Origin: Phyllobacterium bourgognense
Lineage (GTDB): Bacteria > Pseudomonadota > Alphaproteobacteria > Rhizobiales > Rhizobiaceae
Direction: 5' to 3'
Assembly (NCBI RefSeq): GCF_003337575.1
Contig: NZ_QPJM01000005.1
Span: 186,001 to 250,000 of the forward strand
DNA: 64,000 nucleotides
Under the pieces are notes generated by a model, which saw nothing but the letters and a program-made list of their open reading frames with translations, did not search any database and was not told the origin of the DNA. Shown piece after piece: positions 1-10,421 of the stretch (positions within the stretch are counted from its first letter, which is position 1; each line of letters starts with the position of its first letter). The position numbers and the translations under genes were made by a program.

Positions 1-1041
<1,041 letters not shown>

Positions 1042-1066
1042 TCATAACTGTTGACTACAGAGCATG

Positions 1067-1098
1067 ATGGCGGGCGTAATGCCCGCCATTTTCGTTCT
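1067..1098 (+). terminator. Rho-independent terminator after eno
   Basis: A perfect 9-bp stem (1067-1075 with 1081-1089, core GGCGGGC/GCCCGCC) encloses a 5-base loop and is followed by a T-rich stretch. It sits 26 bases after the eno stop codon. Confidence 0.75.
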
Positions 1099-1202
1099 GC
1101 CCCGCGCTGTTGGTAATCGCCTGTTAAGCAAAACATTGTCTTATGGACTGGTGAAAATCGGGCGATTGAGTCTGATTCCTTGGGTTTTGCGGTTCTATGC
1201 AA

Positions 1203-1535
1203 ATGTGGACAAAACAGCGAAAAAAAACAAAGCGGGGGCGGTTGATCGTTCCCTTGCTCTCCACTCTGTTTTTCGCCTATTTCGGTTTTCACGCATACCA
1301 TGGCGAATACGGACTCTATTCGACTATCAAGCTGCAAGAGCAGACCCAGTTGCTGCAGGCGCAACTCGACGCGGTCAAGGCAACGCGATCCGAGCTTGAA
1401 CGCCAGGTTCAACTTATGCATGATGGTACGATCGAGAAGGATATGCTAGACGAACAAGCCCGCAAAGGGTTGAATGTATCTCGGCCGGACGAAGTCACTA
1501 TAATGCGTGGCTCCGGCGATTTGGCTATTAACTGA
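1203..1535 (+). CDS. ftsB: FtsB-like septum formation initiator
   Basis: Small bitopic division protein of the FtsB/DivIC family, which in other bacteria bridges FtsL and FtsQ in the divisome. The 110-residue product has a basic N-terminus (KQRKKTKRG), one membrane segment at about residues 14-32, and a Gln/Leu-rich coiled coil at about 42-75. The family motif follows it (DGTIEKDMLDEQARKGLNVSRPDE, residues about 76-98, split here only for description). Two ATGs compete, 1197 and 1203, and neither has a good Shine-Dalgarno. I chose 1203 because relatives, as I recall them, begin with MWT. Its place between eno and pdhA is the usual rhizobial order. Confidence 0.85.
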   Translation: MWTKQRKKTKRGRLIVPLLSTLFFAYFGFHAYHGEYGLYSTIKLQEQTQLLQAQLDAVKATRSELERQVQLMHDGTIEKDMLDEQARKGLNVSRPDEVTIMRGSGDLAIN

Positions 1536-1557
1536 ATTTGGGTTAATCGCCTTTTTT
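1515..1557 (+). terminator. Putative terminator overlapping the end of ftsB
   Basis: GGCGATT (1515-1521) pairs with AATCGCC (1545-1551), followed at once by a run of six T. The left arm lies inside the last codons of ftsB. The loop is long (23 bases), so the stem may be weak, but the T-run position is right. It would separate ftsB from the pdh promoter region at 1558-1650. Confidence 0.5.
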
Positions 1558-1663
1558 CTCTGTGTTTTGAACACCTTATTTGCATAGCACTTATTCGATT
1601 CTGCATATTGTAAGTTCCGCCCCTGCTGCTATTCTCGTGCGACCAATTCACAGGGAGTGAGAT

Positions 1664-2695
1664 ATGGCCACGAGGGCGAAAAAAAGCCCTGCGCGTTCTG
1701 CGCAGACCTCCGCTATTAAAGCACCAAAACCAATCCAGTTTACCAAGGAACAAGAATTAGAAGCCTACCGGCACATGCTGCTGATCCGCCGCTTTGAAGA
1801 AAAGGCCGGTCAGCTCTACGGTATGGGTTTCATCGGTGGTTTCTGCCATCTCTACATCGGTCAGGAAGCCGTCGTCACCGGCATGCAGATGTCGCTGAAG
1901 GAAGGTGATCAGGTTATTACCGGCTATCGCGACCATGGCCACATGCTGGCTTGCGGCATGAGCCCGCGCGGTGTCATGGCGGAGTTGACAGGACGGCGCG
2001 GCGGCCTTTCCAAGGGGAAGGGCGGCTCAATGCACATGTTCTCCAAGGAGAAGCACTTCTACGGCGGTCATGGCATCGTCGGTGCGCAGGTTTCGCTCGG
2101 GACCGGTCTCGCCTTCGCCAATCGCTATCGTGATAACGGCAATGTTTCGCTGGCTTACTTTGGCGATGGTGCTGCCAATCAGGGCCAGGTTTACGAAAGC
2201 TTCAATATGGCTTCGCTGTGGAAGCTGCCGGTTATCTATATCATCGAGAACAATCGTTACGCGATGGGCACATCGGTTTCGCGCGCTTCCGCCGAGACGG
2301 ATTTTTCCAAGCGCGGTATCTCATTCAATATTCCCGGTATCCAGGTCGACGGCATGGATGTACGAGCGGTCAATGCCGCAGGTGAAGAGGCCGCAGCCTG
2401 GGCACGTTCCGGCAAGGGGCCGATGATTCTTGAAATGCAGACGTACCGGTATCGCGGCCATTCCATGTCGGATCCGGCCAAATACCGTTCCAAGGACGAA
2501 GTGCAGAAAATGCGCTCCGACCATGATCCTATAGAGCAAGTGAAGCACCGGTTGATCGAAAACGGATGGTCCACTGAGGATGACCTGAAGAAGATCGACA
2601 AGGAGGTGCGCGATATCGTGGCTGATGCCGCCGATTTCGCCCAGTCCGATCCGGAGCCGGATCCATCCGAGCTTTACACTGACATTCTGCTCTAA
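1664..2695 (+). CDS. pdhA: Pyruvate dehydrogenase E1 component, alpha subunit
   Basis: The E1 alpha subunit uses thiamine diphosphate (TPP) to decarboxylate pyruvate in the pyruvate dehydrogenase complex. The 343-residue length is typical of the heterotetrameric E1 class. The TPP-binding motif is visible as GDGAANQG followed about 27 residues later by IENN. The loop [14 protein letters not shown] near residue 265 is the conserved E1 alpha loop that in mitochondria carries phosphorylation sites. The N-terminus is a Lys/Ala/Pro-rich tail of about 25 residues before the fold begins. GGGAG seven bases before the ATG fixes the start. It is first of a compact pdh cluster; pdhB starts 13 bases after its stop. 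Confidence 0.96.
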   Translation: MATRAKKSPARSAQTSAIKAPKPIQFTKEQELEAYRHMLLIRRFEEKAGQLYGMGFIGGFCHLYIGQEAVVTGMQMSLKEGDQVITGYRDHGHMLACGMSPRGVMAELTGRRGGLSKGKGGSMHMFSKEKHFYGGHGIVGAQVSLGTGLAFANRYRDNGNVSLAYFGDGAANQGQVYESFNMASLWKLPVIYIIENNRYAMGTSVSRASAETDFSKRGISFNIPGIQVDGMDVRAVNAAGEEAAAWARSGKGPMILEMQTYRYRGHSMSDPAKYRSKDEVQKMRSDHDPIEQVKHRLIENGWSTEDDLKKIDKEVRDIVADAADFAQSDPEPDPSELYTDILL

Positions 2696-2708
2696 GGGAG
2701 GCGCTATC

Positions 2709-4103
2709 ATGCCTGTAGAAATTCTGATGCCCGCGCTCTCGCCGACTATGGAAGAGGGCAAACTGTCGAAATGGCTGAAAAAAGAAGGCGACAAGGTCAC
2801 TTCCGGTGATGTGCTCGCTGAGATCGAGACCGACAAGGCGACGATGGAAGTCGAGGCTGTCGATGAAGGAACGCTTGGCAAGATCCTCGTTCCAGAAGGC
2901 ACTGACAACGTAAAAGTCAATGCGGTGATTGCCGTTTTGCTGGCTGACGGCGAAAGCGCCGATGCCGCGAGCGCACCGAAGGCGGCTAGTGCGGAAGCGC
3001 CTGCTAAGGCGGAAGAAGCGCCAAAACAGGAAGCAGCGGCGGAAAAGCCGGCTGCATCCGTTCCTGCAGCGCCTAAGGCCGAAGTGGCAGCTGACCCGGA
3101 TATCCCCGAGGGCACGGAGATGGTGTCCACCACTGTTCGCGAAGCGCTGCGCGACGCGATGGCGGAGGAAATGCGCCGCGACTCCAATGTCTTCATCATG
3201 GGTGAGGAAGTCGCCGAATATCAGGGCGCCTACAAGATCACGCAGGGCTTGCTTGACGAGTTCGGTCCGCGCCGCGTTGTTGATACGCCAATCACAGAAC
3301 ACGGCTTTGCCGGCGTCGGTGTTGGTGCCGCGATGACTGGTCTGCGTCCGATCGTCGAGTTCATGACTTTCAACTTCGCCATGCAGGCGATCGACCAGAT
3401 CATCAATTCCGCGGCAAAGACACTTTATATGTCTGGCGGCCAGATGGGCGCGCCGATGGTGTTCCGTGGTCCAAGCGGCGCTGCCGCCCGTGTCGCTGCC
3501 CAGCACTCGCAGTGCTACGCCGCCTGGTACAGCCATATTCCTGGTCTGAAGGTCGTGATGCCTTATTCGGCCGCCGATGCAAAGGGCCTGCTCAAGGCTG
3601 CCATCCGCGATCCGAATCCGGTGATCTTCCTCGAAAATGAAATACTTTACGGTCACTCGTTCGATGTGCCGAAGCTTGACGATTTCGTTCTCCCGATCGG
3701 CAAGGCCCGTATTCACAAGAAGGGCAAGGACGTAACGCTCGTTTCTTTCGGCATCGGCATGAATTACACGGTGAAGGCGGAAGCCGAGCTTGCGAAGATG
3801 GGAATCGACGCGGAAATCATCGATTTGCGGACGATCCGGCCGATGGACATTCCAACAGTCATTGAATCGGTAAAGAAGACGGGACGCTGTGTCACGATTG
3901 AAGAGGGTTACCCGCAGTCTTCGGTTGGAACGGAAATCGCAACCCGCGTCATGCAGCAGGCCTTCGATTATCTCGATGCACCGATCCTGACAATCGCCGG
4001 CAAGGATGTGCCCATGCCTTATGCGGCCAACCTTGAAAAGCTGGCTTTGCCAAATGTTCAGGAAATCATCGACGCCGTCAAAGCTGTGACCTACACCGCC
4101 TAA
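2709..4103 (+). CDS. pdhB: Pyruvate dehydrogenase E1 component, beta subunit, with N-terminal lipoyl domain
   Basis: E1 beta partner of PdhA, 464 residues. Residues 1-80 form a lipoyl domain with the acceptor lysine in ETDKATMEV (Lys43). An Ala/Lys/Pro/Glu linker (about 85-135) leads into the transketolase-type E1 beta domain, which runs from about 140 to the end and includes the segments [12 protein letters not shown] and [15 protein letters not shown] lipoyl domain on E1 beta is absent from most bacteria but known in rhizobia and some other alphaproteobacteria. The frame is open upstream to 2625, but the ATG at 2709 has a strong AAGGGAGG site and matches the lipoyl-domain N-terminus. Its lipoyl region is a near-duplicate of that in pdhC. 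Confidence 0.95.
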   Translation: MPVEILMPALSPTMEEGKLSKWLKKEGDKVTSGDVLAEIETDKATMEVEAVDEGTLGKILVPEGTDNVKVNAVIAVLLADGESADAASAPKAASAEAPAKAEEAPKQEAAAEKPAASVPAAPKAEVAADPDIPEGTEMVSTTVREALRDAMAEEMRRDSNVFIMGEEVAEYQGAYKITQGLLDEFGPRRVVDTPITEHGFAGVGVGAAMTGLRPIVEFMTFNFAMQAIDQIINSAAKTLYMSGGQMGAPMVFRGPSGAAARVAAQHSQCYAAWYSHIPGLKVVMPYSAADAKGLLKAAIRDPNPVIFLENEILYGHSFDVPKLDDFVLPIGKARIHKKGKDVTLVSFGIGMNYTVKAEAELAKMGIDAEIIDLRTIRPMDIPTVIESVKKTGRCVTIEEGYPQSSVGTEIATRVMQQAFDYLDAPILTIAGKDVPMPYAANLEKLALPNVQEIIDAVKAVTYTA

Positions 4104-4118
4104 GGGGAGGAACCCGAT

Positions 4119-5483
4119 ATGCCGATAAATATCACCATGCCGGCGCTTTCTCCTACGATGGAAGAGGGCAATCTTGCCAAATGGCTGGTCAAGGAAGGCG
4201 ATAAGGTCACGTCCGGTGATGTCATCGCCGAAATCGAGACCGACAAGGCGACGATGGAAGTCGAAGCGGTTGACGAAGGCACTGTAGCCAAGATCGTTGT
4301 CCCTGCCGGTACAGAAGGCGTCAAGGTCAACGCACTGATCGCCATTCTGGCGGGCGAGGGCGAGGACGTCGCGGCAGCTGCCAAAGGTGGTGGCGACGTG
4401 GCGGCACCAGCCAAAGCGGATGCACCGAAAGAAGAGAAGAAGGCTGATGCTGCACCTGAAGCCCCGAAGGCTGAAGCACCGCAGGTGGCCGCTGCTCCAT
4501 CACCGGCAGCAACGTCTGCACCTGCCAAAACCGGCGATCGTCCATTTTCCTCGCCGCTTGCGCGGCGGATTGCCAAGGATGCAGGTATTGATCTCGGCGC
4601 CGTGACAGGTTCAGGCCCGCATGGCCGAGTGATCAAGAAGGACGTCGAGGCGGCGATTTCCGGTGGTGGCGCCAAGGCTGCTCCCGTTGCGGGAGCCGCG
4701 CCATCCGCTGCAGTGCCAGCTGCACCGAAGCCCATGTCTGACGATGCAGTGCTCAAACTGTTCGAGCAAGGCTCTTACGAGCTCGTACCGCATGACGGCA
4801 TGCGCAAGACCATTGCCAAGCGCCTGCTCGAAGCCAAGTCGACCGTTCCACATTTCTATCTGACGGTGGATTGTGAGCTCGATGCGCTTTTGGCTCTTCG
4901 CGCGCAGATCAATGCCGCTTCGCCCATGCGCAAGACGGAAAAGGGCGATGTTCCAGCTTACAAGCTCTCCGTCAACGACATGATCATCAAGGCGATGGCG
5001 TTGGCGCTGCGCGATGTTCCTGAGGCGAATGTCTCCTGGACGGAAGCCAACATGGTCAAGCACAAGCATTCGGATGTTGGCGTCGCTGTCTCCATTCCCG
5101 GTGGCCTGATCACGCCGATCATCCGCAAGGCTGAAGAAAAGACGCTTTCCGCCATTTCAAATGAGATGAAGGATCTTGCCAAGCGTGCTCGCGACCGCAA
5201 GCTGAAGCCCGAGGAATATCAGGGTGGAACGACGGCGGTTTCCAATCTCGGCATGTTTGGCGTCAGGGATTTCGCGGCGATCATCAACCCACCGCACGCA
5301 ACCATTCTTGCCATCGGCGCCGGCGAGGAGCGGGCGGTAGTCAAGAAGGGCGAGATCAAGGTTGCGACCGTTATGTCCGTGACGCTGTCGACGGATCACC
5401 GTGCGGTTGACGGCGCCTTGGGTGCAGAGCTTGCGCAGGCGTTCAAACGTCACATTGAAAACCCGATGGGCATGCTGGTCTGA
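4119..5483 (+). CDS. pdhC: Pyruvate dehydrogenase E2 component (dihydrolipoamide acetyltransferase)
   Basis: E2 core of the complex: it transfers acetyl groups from lipoamide to CoA. The 454 residues contain one lipoyl domain (1-80, Lys43 in ETDKATMEV), a long Ala/Pro/Lys linker, a peripheral subunit-binding domain at about 147-185 ([26 protein letters not shown]), a second linker, and the acetyltransferase domain from about 220. The catalytic HRAVD motif is at His427/Asp431. AAGGGGAGG precedes the ATG. It lies 15 bases after pdhB and 8 bases before the SGNH hydrolase, so translation and transcription are probably coupled. Confidence 0.96.
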   Translation: MPINITMPALSPTMEEGNLAKWLVKEGDKVTSGDVIAEIETDKATMEVEAVDEGTVAKIVVPAGTEGVKVNALIAILAGEGEDVAAAAKGGGDVAAPAKADAPKEEKKADAAPEAPKAEAPQVAAAPSPAATSAPAKTGDRPFSSPLARRIAKDAGIDLGAVTGSGPHGRVIKKDVEAAISGGGAKAAPVAGAAPSAAVPAAPKPMSDDAVLKLFEQGSYELVPHDGMRKTIAKRLLEAKSTVPHFYLTVDCELDALLALRAQINAASPMRKTEKGDVPAYKLSVNDMIIKAMALALRDVPEANVSWTEANMVKHKHSDVGVAVSIPGGLITPIIRKAEEKTLSAISNEMKDLAKRARDRKLKPEEYQGGTTAVSNLGMFGVRDFAAIINPPHATILAIGAGEERAVVKKGEIKVATVMSVTLSTDHRAVDGALGAELAQAFKRHIENPMGMLV

Positions 5484-5491
5484 GGGGCACC

Positions 5492-6130
5492 ATGAAAACG
5501 GTCCTTTGCTATGGCGACTCGCTGACCTGGGGATACATTCCCGATGGATCGGGTCGCCATGCGCTCAAGGATCGCTGGCCGGAGGTCCTTCAAACTGAAC
5601 TCGGGAATCGGGTTCATGTCGTTACCGATGGTTTGAATGGCCGCACGACCGCCTACGACGATCATTTGTCCGGTTTCGAGCGCAACGGCGCCAAGACGCT
5701 GACCACAGTACTCGGCGCGCATTTTCCGCTCGATCTCGTGATCATCATGCTCGGCAGCAATGACATGAAGAATTTCATTTGCGGCAATGCACAAGGGACC
5801 AAGCGGGGCGTGCAGCGCTTGATCGAGATCGTCCGCACGGCGCCGTATCAAATGAACGCAAAGGCGCCGCAGATTCTGATCATGTCACCGCCGGCGCTTA
5901 CGCCGATTGACGAGCTGGATTTTCAACGAACTTTCGAACAGGGCATCGAACAGTCACGCCTGCTCGCTGCCTTTTACAAGAATGCCGCTGAACTTGCCGA
6001 TTGTGCGTTTTTCGATGCGGGCTCGGTCGCCAGAACATCGCAGTTGGATGGCGTACACCTTGATGCAGAGAATACACGGGCAATCGGTAAAGCCATTGCA
6101 CCCATCGTTCGAGATATACTCGAGCTTTAA
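5492..6130 (+). CDS. SGNH/GDSL-family hydrolase
   Basis: A probable esterase or lipase of the SGNH hydrolase superfamily, 212 residues, with no signal peptide. Block I is GDSLTWG with the nucleophile Ser10, block III is GSND with Asn90, and block V is DGVHLDAEN with Asp186 and His189, so the catalytic set is complete. The natural substrate cannot be read from the sequence; related rhizobial proteins are usually called arylesterases. It sits inside the pdh cluster, between E2 and E3. The pdhC stop lies eight bases from its ATG, with the GAGGGG Shine-Dalgarno overlapping that stop. This placement may be an operon passenger rather than a functional link. Confidence 0.88.
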   Translation: MKTVLCYGDSLTWGYIPDGSGRHALKDRWPEVLQTELGNRVHVVTDGLNGRTTAYDDHLSGFERNGAKTLTTVLGAHFPLDLVIIMLGSNDMKNFICGNAQGTKRGVQRLIEIVRTAPYQMNAKAPQILIMSPPALTPIDELDFQRTFEQGIEQSRLLAAFYKNAAELADCAFFDAGSVARTSQLDGVHLDAENTRAIGKAIAPIVRDILEL

Positions 6131-6147
6131 GTAGGAGGACCAAGGTC

Positions 6148-7593
6148 TTGGCCAATAATTACGACGTGATCATCATTGGTTCGGGCCCGGGCGGCTACGT
6201 TACCGCCATCCGCTCCGCACAGCTTGGTTTCAAGACCGCGATCGTCGAGCGTGAACATCTTGGCGGCATCTGCCTGAACTGGGGTTGTATCCCGACCAAA
6301 GCCTTGTTGCGCTCGGCGGAGATTTTTCACTATGGCCAGCATGCCAAGGATTATGGATTGACCATCGAGGGAAAGATTTCCGCGGACGTCAAAGCAGTCG
6401 TTCAGCGTTCACGCGGTGTTTCGGGCCGGCTCAATGCCGGCGTCGGATTCCTGATGAAGAAGAACAAGGTCGATGTGATCTGGGGAGAGGCCAAGCTAAC
6501 CAAGCTCGGCGAGATCGTTGTCTCCAAGACCTCGAAAAAGCCGATGGAGCCACAACCGCCACTGCCGAAGAATACTCTTGGCGAAGGTACTTACTCGGCT
6601 AAGCATATCATTCTCGCCACTGGTGCCCGCCCGCGCGCACTGCCGGGTATCGAGCCGGACGGCAAGCTGATCTGGACCTATTTCGAAGCCATGGTGCCGC
6701 CGGAAATGCCGAAATCACTCGTGGTCATGGGATCTGGTGCGATCGGAATCGAATTCGCGTCGTTCTACCATTCCATGGGTGCAGAGGTGACTGTCGTCGA
6801 ACTCCTGTCAAATGTGATGCCTGTAGAGGACGCCGAAATCTCCGGGATCGCTCGCAAGCAGTTCGAAAAGCAGGGTATGAAAATCATTACCGACGCCAAG
6901 GTGACGAAGGTCGATAAAGCCGCAAATTCAATCACCGCGCATGTCGAGACCAAGGACGGCAAGGTAGAGAAGATCACTGCGGACCGACTGATTTCGGCGG
7001 TTGGTGTTCAGGGTAATATCGAAAATCTCGGGCTCGAGGCTTTGGGCGTAAAGACCGATCGTGGTTGCGTCGTCATCGACGGTTACGGCAAAACCAACGT
7101 GCCCGGCGTCTATGCCATTGGCGATGTTGCCGGACCACCGATGCTGGCGCATAAGGCTGAGCATGAAGGTGTGATCTGTATCGAGAAGATTGCAAACTTC
7201 CCGGGCGTTCATCCCATCGAGAAGGACAAGATTCCAGGCTGCACCTATTGCCAGCCACAGGTTGCGTCCGTTGGCCTCACTGAAGCGAAGGCCAAGGAAA
7301 ATGGCCGCGAGATTCGCGTCGGGCGTTTCCCGTTTGCTGCCAACGGCAAGGCGATTGCGCTTGGTGAAGATCAAGGTCTGGTGAAGACGATCTTCGACAA
7401 GAAGACAGGTCAGCTGATCGGCGCTCACATGGTCGGTGCGGAAGTCACGGAACTCATCCAGGGCTTCGTCGTCGCCATGAACCTCGAAACGACCGAAGAG
7501 GAACTGATGCACACTGTCTTCCCGCATCCGACTTTGTCAGAAATGATGAAGGAAAGCGTGCTGGATGCCTATGGTCGTGTGTTAAACGCGTAA
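6148..7593 (+). CDS. lpdA: Dihydrolipoyl dehydrogenase (E3)
   Basis: FAD enzyme that reoxidises dihydrolipoamide with NAD+, completing the pyruvate dehydrogenase cycle. The 481 residues show the FAD Rossmann motif GSGPGG (11-16), the redox-active disulfide GGICLNWGCIPTK (Cys42, Cys47), the NAD-binding segment VMGSGAIGIEFA, the second FAD segment VYAIGDVAG, and the C-terminal His-Glu pair in HPTLSE (about His460/Glu465). The start is a TTG eight bases after a strong GGAGGA; no in-frame ATG or GTG lies before the FAD motif. A Pro-rich insertion near residues 130-150 (KKPMEPQPPLPKNT) is characteristic of the PDH-linked alphaproteobacterial form. Confidence 0.95.
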   Translation: MANNYDVIIIGSGPGGYVTAIRSAQLGFKTAIVEREHLGGICLNWGCIPTKALLRSAEIFHYGQHAKDYGLTIEGKISADVKAVVQRSRGVSGRLNAGVGFLMKKNKVDVIWGEAKLTKLGEIVVSKTSKKPMEPQPPLPKNTLGEGTYSAKHIILATGARPRALPGIEPDGKLIWTYFEAMVPPEMPKSLVVMGSGAIGIEFASFYHSMGAEVTVVELLSNVMPVEDAEISGIARKQFEKQGMKIITDAKVTKVDKAANSITAHVETKDGKVEKITADRLISAVGVQGNIENLGLEALGVKTDRGCVVIDGYGKTNVPGVYAIGDVAGPPMLAHKAEHEGVICIEKIANFPGVHPIEKDKIPGCTYCQPQVASVGLTEAKAKENGREIRVGRFPFAANGKAIALGEDQGLVKTIFDKKTGQLIGAHMVGAEVTELIQGFVVAMNLETTEEELMHTVFPHPTLSEMMKESVLDAYGRVLNA

Positions 7594-7614
7594 ACAACGA
7601 AGGAAACTTGGCCT

Positions 7615-7878
7615 TTGGTCACCATCAAGGATAGCAGACCCTGGATCAACCTTTCATGGGCGATTCTCAAATGGTCGACCTTGATCGGCCTTGGGCTCGG
7701 GTTTGTGCCGTCCGCCTTGAGTCTGGTTTCAGGTAACACCATATCCATCAATGGAACGGCAATCGGCGGTTGGCTTGGTGTCTGGATTGTTACCTTTGCT
7801 TGCGGGTTGGGTGGTTTTCTTTTCGGTGCTATATGGGCCTTGGTGTTGCGCGCAATTGCCATTGCATCAGGGCGCTAA
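7615..7878 (+). CDS. Small hypothetical membrane protein
   Basis: An 87-residue protein of unknown function with two hydrophobic segments (about 20-40 and 50-80) rich in Gly and aromatic residues. The predicted start is a TTG nine bases after AAGGAA; no ATG is available. It follows lpdA by 21 bases and precedes the YeaQ-like gene by 17, so it is probably in the same transcript. I do not recognise a domain. Coding status rests on the Shine-Dalgarno, the tight spacing and the membrane-protein character. Confidence 0.6.
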   Translation: MVTIKDSRPWINLSWAILKWSTLIGLGLGFVPSALSLVSGNTISINGTAIGGWLGVWIVTFACGLGGFLFGAIWALVLRAIAIASGR

Positions 7879-7895
7879 CGAGGGGAGAGAAGCAT

Positions 7896-8174
7896 ATGGA
7901 TCAGCCAGTTGGTATTATGGGCATGCCCGGTGTCGGTTTCTTTGGAATGCTGCTTATCGGCTTCCTCGCCGGGTATATCGCAGAAAAGGCAACGAACCGT
8001 AATCATGGCCTTTTGACCAATATCCTTGTCGGCATTGCCGGCTCTTTCGTTGGCGGCACGCTGGCAGGTCTGCTGGATTTCAATTTCTACGGCTTTTTTG
8101 GAAACCTGATCGTTGCGACAGTTGGCGCAATTCTCATCCTGTGGGTTTTCGGCAAAGCCAGGCCCGCAAGCTAG
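7896..8174 (+). CDS. GlsB/YeaQ/YmgE-family membrane protein
   Basis: A 92-residue inner-membrane protein of the transglycosylase-associated or YeaQ/YmgE family, often linked to stress responses in enterobacteria; biochemical role unknown. Three Gly-rich hydrophobic helices are visible: about 10-28 (GFFGMLLIGFLAGYIAEK), 37-58 (LLTNILVGIAGSFVGGTLAG) and 66-86. The repeated GxxxG-like pattern is typical of the family. The reading frame is open further upstream, but the ATG at 7896 has GAGGGGAGAG directly before it and fits family length. It lies 14 bases before lipA. Confidence 0.8.
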   Translation: MDQPVGIMGMPGVGFFGMLLIGFLAGYIAEKATNRNHGLLTNILVGIAGSFVGGTLAGLLDFNFYGFFGNLIVATVGAILILWVFGKARPAS

Positions 8175-8188
8175 TCTAGGATAATTTG

Positions 8189-9154
8189 ATGGTAACGGTA
8201 CTCGACACGATCGATCAAAAGCGGCGCCTTCGGCATCCCGAAAAGGCGCATCGTCCGGATTCGGAGATTCTCAAGAAACCCGGCTGGATCAGAGTCAAGG
8301 CTCCCGTGTCGAAAGGCTATTCGGAAACACGCGATATCGTGCGCTCGCACAATCTCGTCACGGTGTGCGAAGAGGCCGGTTGCCCCAATATCGGCGAGTG
8401 CTGGGACAAGAAGCACGCAACATTTATGATCATGGGCGAGATCTGCACCCGTGCATGTGCGTTCTGCAACGTCGCGACGGGTCTGCCAACCGCACTTGAT
8501 CCGAACGAACCCGAGAATGTCGGCAAGGCCGTTTTGAAGATGGGCTTGCAGCATGTGGTCATCACCTCGGTCGATCGTGATGATCTTGCCGACGGTGGCG
8601 CTCAACATTTTGCCGATGTGATCCATGCCATCCGCCGTATTTCGCCCGGCACTACAATCGAGATTCTGACGCCGGATTTCCTGCGCAAGGAAGGCGCATT
8701 GGAAATTGTCGTGGCGGCCCGTCCTGACGTCTTCAACCACAACCTAGAGACCGTTCCATCCAATTATCTCAAAGTTCGTCCGGGGGCGCGGTACTTCCAC
8801 TCGATCCGCCTGTTGCAGCGGGTGAAGGAACTTGATCCGACGATCTTTACAAAATCCGGCATTATGGTTGGGCTTGGAGAAGAGCGGAACGAAGTGCTGC
8901 AACTGATGGATGATCTGCGTTCGGCGGATGTGGATTTCATGACGATCGGCCAGTATCTGCAGCCAACGCGCAAGCATCACGCCGTGCTGAACTATGTAAC
9001 GCCGGACGAATTCAAATCCTATGCAACGATTGCCAAAACCAAGGGCTTCCTGGTGGTTGCGTCGAGCCCACTAACACGTTCATCGCATCATGCCGGTGAA
9101 GATTTCGCCAGGCTGAAGGCTGCACGCGAGGCGCTGCACGCAAACCGCGCGTGA
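8189..9154 (+). CDS. lipA: Lipoyl synthase
   Basis: Radical SAM enzyme that inserts two sulfurs into octanoyl chains on lipoyl domains, so it makes the cofactor needed by PdhB and PdhC encoded just upstream. The 321 residues carry both iron-sulfur motifs: [12 protein letters not shown] (auxiliary cluster, C-x4-C-x5-C) and CTRACAFC (radical SAM cluster, C-x3-C-x2-C). The C-terminal [16 protein letters not shown] segment carries the conserved RSS element. A TTG one codon earlier is possible, but the ATG at 8189 has AGGA at suitable distance. It is followed three bases later by the RatA-like gene. Confidence 0.96.
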   Translation: MVTVLDTIDQKRRLRHPEKAHRPDSEILKKPGWIRVKAPVSKGYSETRDIVRSHNLVTVCEEAGCPNIGECWDKKHATFMIMGEICTRACAFCNVATGLPTALDPNEPENVGKAVLKMGLQHVVITSVDRDDLADGGAQHFADVIHAIRRISPGTTIEILTPDFLRKEGALEIVVAARPDVFNHNLETVPSNYLKVRPGARYFHSIRLLQRVKELDPTIFTKSGIMVGLGEERNEVLQLMDDLRSADVDFMTIGQYLQPTRKHHAVLNYVTPDEFKSYATIAKTKGFLVVASSPLTRSSHHAGEDFARLKAAREALHANRA

Positions 9155-9157
9155 CCG

Positions 9158-9628
9158 ATGCCGAAATTTGAAACGACCCGCCATGTGAAGCATCGCGCCG
9201 AACAGATGTTTGATCTGGTCGCCGATATTGAGACTTATCCGCAATTTCTGCCGATGTGCGAGAGTCTGAAGGTGCGTTCACGCAAGGAAAGCCATGGCAA
9301 GACCCTGCTGATCGCCGACATGACTGTTGGCTATAAGCTGATCCGCGAGACCTTCACCAGCCAGGTCCTTTTGAAGCCGGAGGAGAAAGTCATCATCACC
9401 AAATATATAGACGGGCCATTCCGCTATCTCGATAACCGCTGGCAGTTCATCCCGGATGAGAATCCGGAACATTCAGCAGTGAAATTCTATATCGATTACG
9501 AATTCAAGAGCCGCACGCTCGGCTTTCTCATGGGGTCGATGTTCGACATTGCCTTCAGGAAATTCACCGAAGCTTTTGAAAAACGAGCCGACGCGATTTA
9601 TGGCATGGGACCTTCCCCCATGGCTTAG
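9158..9628 (+). CDS. RatA/COQ10-like START-domain protein
   Basis: A 156-residue protein of the polyketide cyclase/START fold (COQ10 family), named RatA after the E. coli gene. In mitochondria and alphaproteobacteria COQ10 binds ubiquinone; the E. coli protein was reported to affect ribosome association. Visible family features are the N-terminal HRAEQMFDLVADIETYPQFL segment and the C-terminal helix with GSMFDIAFRKFTEAFEKRA. It directly follows lipA, a common rhizobial arrangement. The fold assignment is firm; which function applies here is not shown by the sequence. Confidence 0.85.
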   Translation: MPKFETTRHVKHRAEQMFDLVADIETYPQFLPMCESLKVRSRKESHGKTLLIADMTVGYKLIRETFTSQVLLKPEEKVIITKYIDGPFRYLDNRWQFIPDENPEHSAVKFYIDYEFKSRTLGFLMGSMFDIAFRKFTEAFEKRADAIYGMGPSPMA

Positions 9629-9689
9629 TCAAGCTGCTGCGCCGGAACGAAAGCGGGTGCCATCCGTTACCATCCGCAAGGAGGTTGTG

Positions 9690-9920
9690 ATGTTGACAAC
9701 CAAATTCATCGGCGCGCTGTTTGTTGTTTGCGGGCTTTTGTACATGGCAGGCGCGACAGTCTATCGGGGCAGGATGAGCGAACCTCATTCGTCCAATAAT
9801 GAATCAGTCGGCCTTGAGCCGCGTCATCGCGGTTTGCGGTTTCTTGGCTTGAAAGCGAATTGGCCGGGCGTTGTGGTTGCTGCAATAGGCGCTTTGATGC
9901 TGTTATTGCCATCGGCGTAA
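9690..9920 (+). CDS. Small two-helix membrane protein, unknown
   Basis: A 76-residue product with hydrophobic segments at about 5-24 and 58-75, joined by a polar Arg/His-containing loop. The frame is open further upstream through the end of the RatA-like gene, but the ATG at 9690 has a near-perfect AAGGAGG site seven bases before it, which decides the start. No domain recognised. It is the last plus-strand gene before the convergent cinA. Confidence 0.65.
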   Translation: MLTTKFIGALFVVCGLLYMAGATVYRGRMSEPHSSNNESVGLEPRHRGLRFLGLKANWPGVVVAAIGALMLLLPSA

Positions 9921-9929
9921 CAGAGACTG

Positions 9930-10421
9930 TTACGACAGTGCCTGTAAAACCAGATCAAGCGCAGTATTGACGGCTGAATCGCGGATTGATGCACGACCGT
10001 GATCCGCGAACAGGCGGCGTGTCCCGATCGGCTGCCTGTCTTTCAACGCCACGGCAAACCAGACCAGTCCGACGGGCTTGGTTTCCGAACCGCCCCCCGG
10101 TCCAGCGATACCTGTTACCGAAACCGCAATTCCGGCGTTTGAATGGGCGAGGGCGCCCGAGGCCATAGCCAAAGCGACTTCCTCAGATACCGCGCCATAT
10201 TTGGCGATCAATTCATCCGGAACGCCAATCATCTCGCGCTTGGCTTCGTTGGAATAGGTGACGAAACCACGATCCACGACATCGGAGGAGCCACCGATAT
10301 CTGTCAGCGACGCTGCGATCAAACCACCGGTGCAGGATTCAGCCGTGGCCAGCAGAATGCCGTGGCGACGGCAGGCTTCGAGGACCGCAATGGCCTTGGC
10401 TTCTGCGATTAGCCCGCTCAT
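9930..10421 (-). CDS. cinA: CinA C-terminal-domain protein (nicotinamide-nucleotide amidase)
   Basis: A 163-residue stand-alone CinA C-terminal domain, related to E. coli PncC, which deamidates nicotinamide mononucleotide in pyridine nucleotide salvage. Visible motifs are [29 protein letters not shown] and [18 protein letters not shown], the last two being hallmark CinA segments. The open frame extends upstream into ispDF, but the ATG at 10421 overlaps the ispDF stop as ATGA (10418-10421), giving translational coupling. The N-terminal molybdopterin-binding-like domain of full-length CinA is absent, as in many proteobacteria. Confidence 0.92.
   Translation of the reverse strand: MSGLIAEAKAIAVLEACRRHGILLATAESCTGGLIAASLTDIGGSSDVVDRGFVTYSNEAKREMIGVPDELIAKYGAVSEEVALAMASGALAHSNAGIAVSVTGIAGPGGGSETKPVGLVWFAVALKDRQPIGTRRLFADHGRASIRDSAVNTALDLVLQALS

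Noticed and set aside
2321-3716. Long minus-strand frames (292 and 395 codons) across pdhA/pdhB
   Set aside because: They lie opposite the well-supported pdhA and pdhB, are built of Ala/Ser- or Arg/His-rich shadow sequence, and have no ribosome site or domain.
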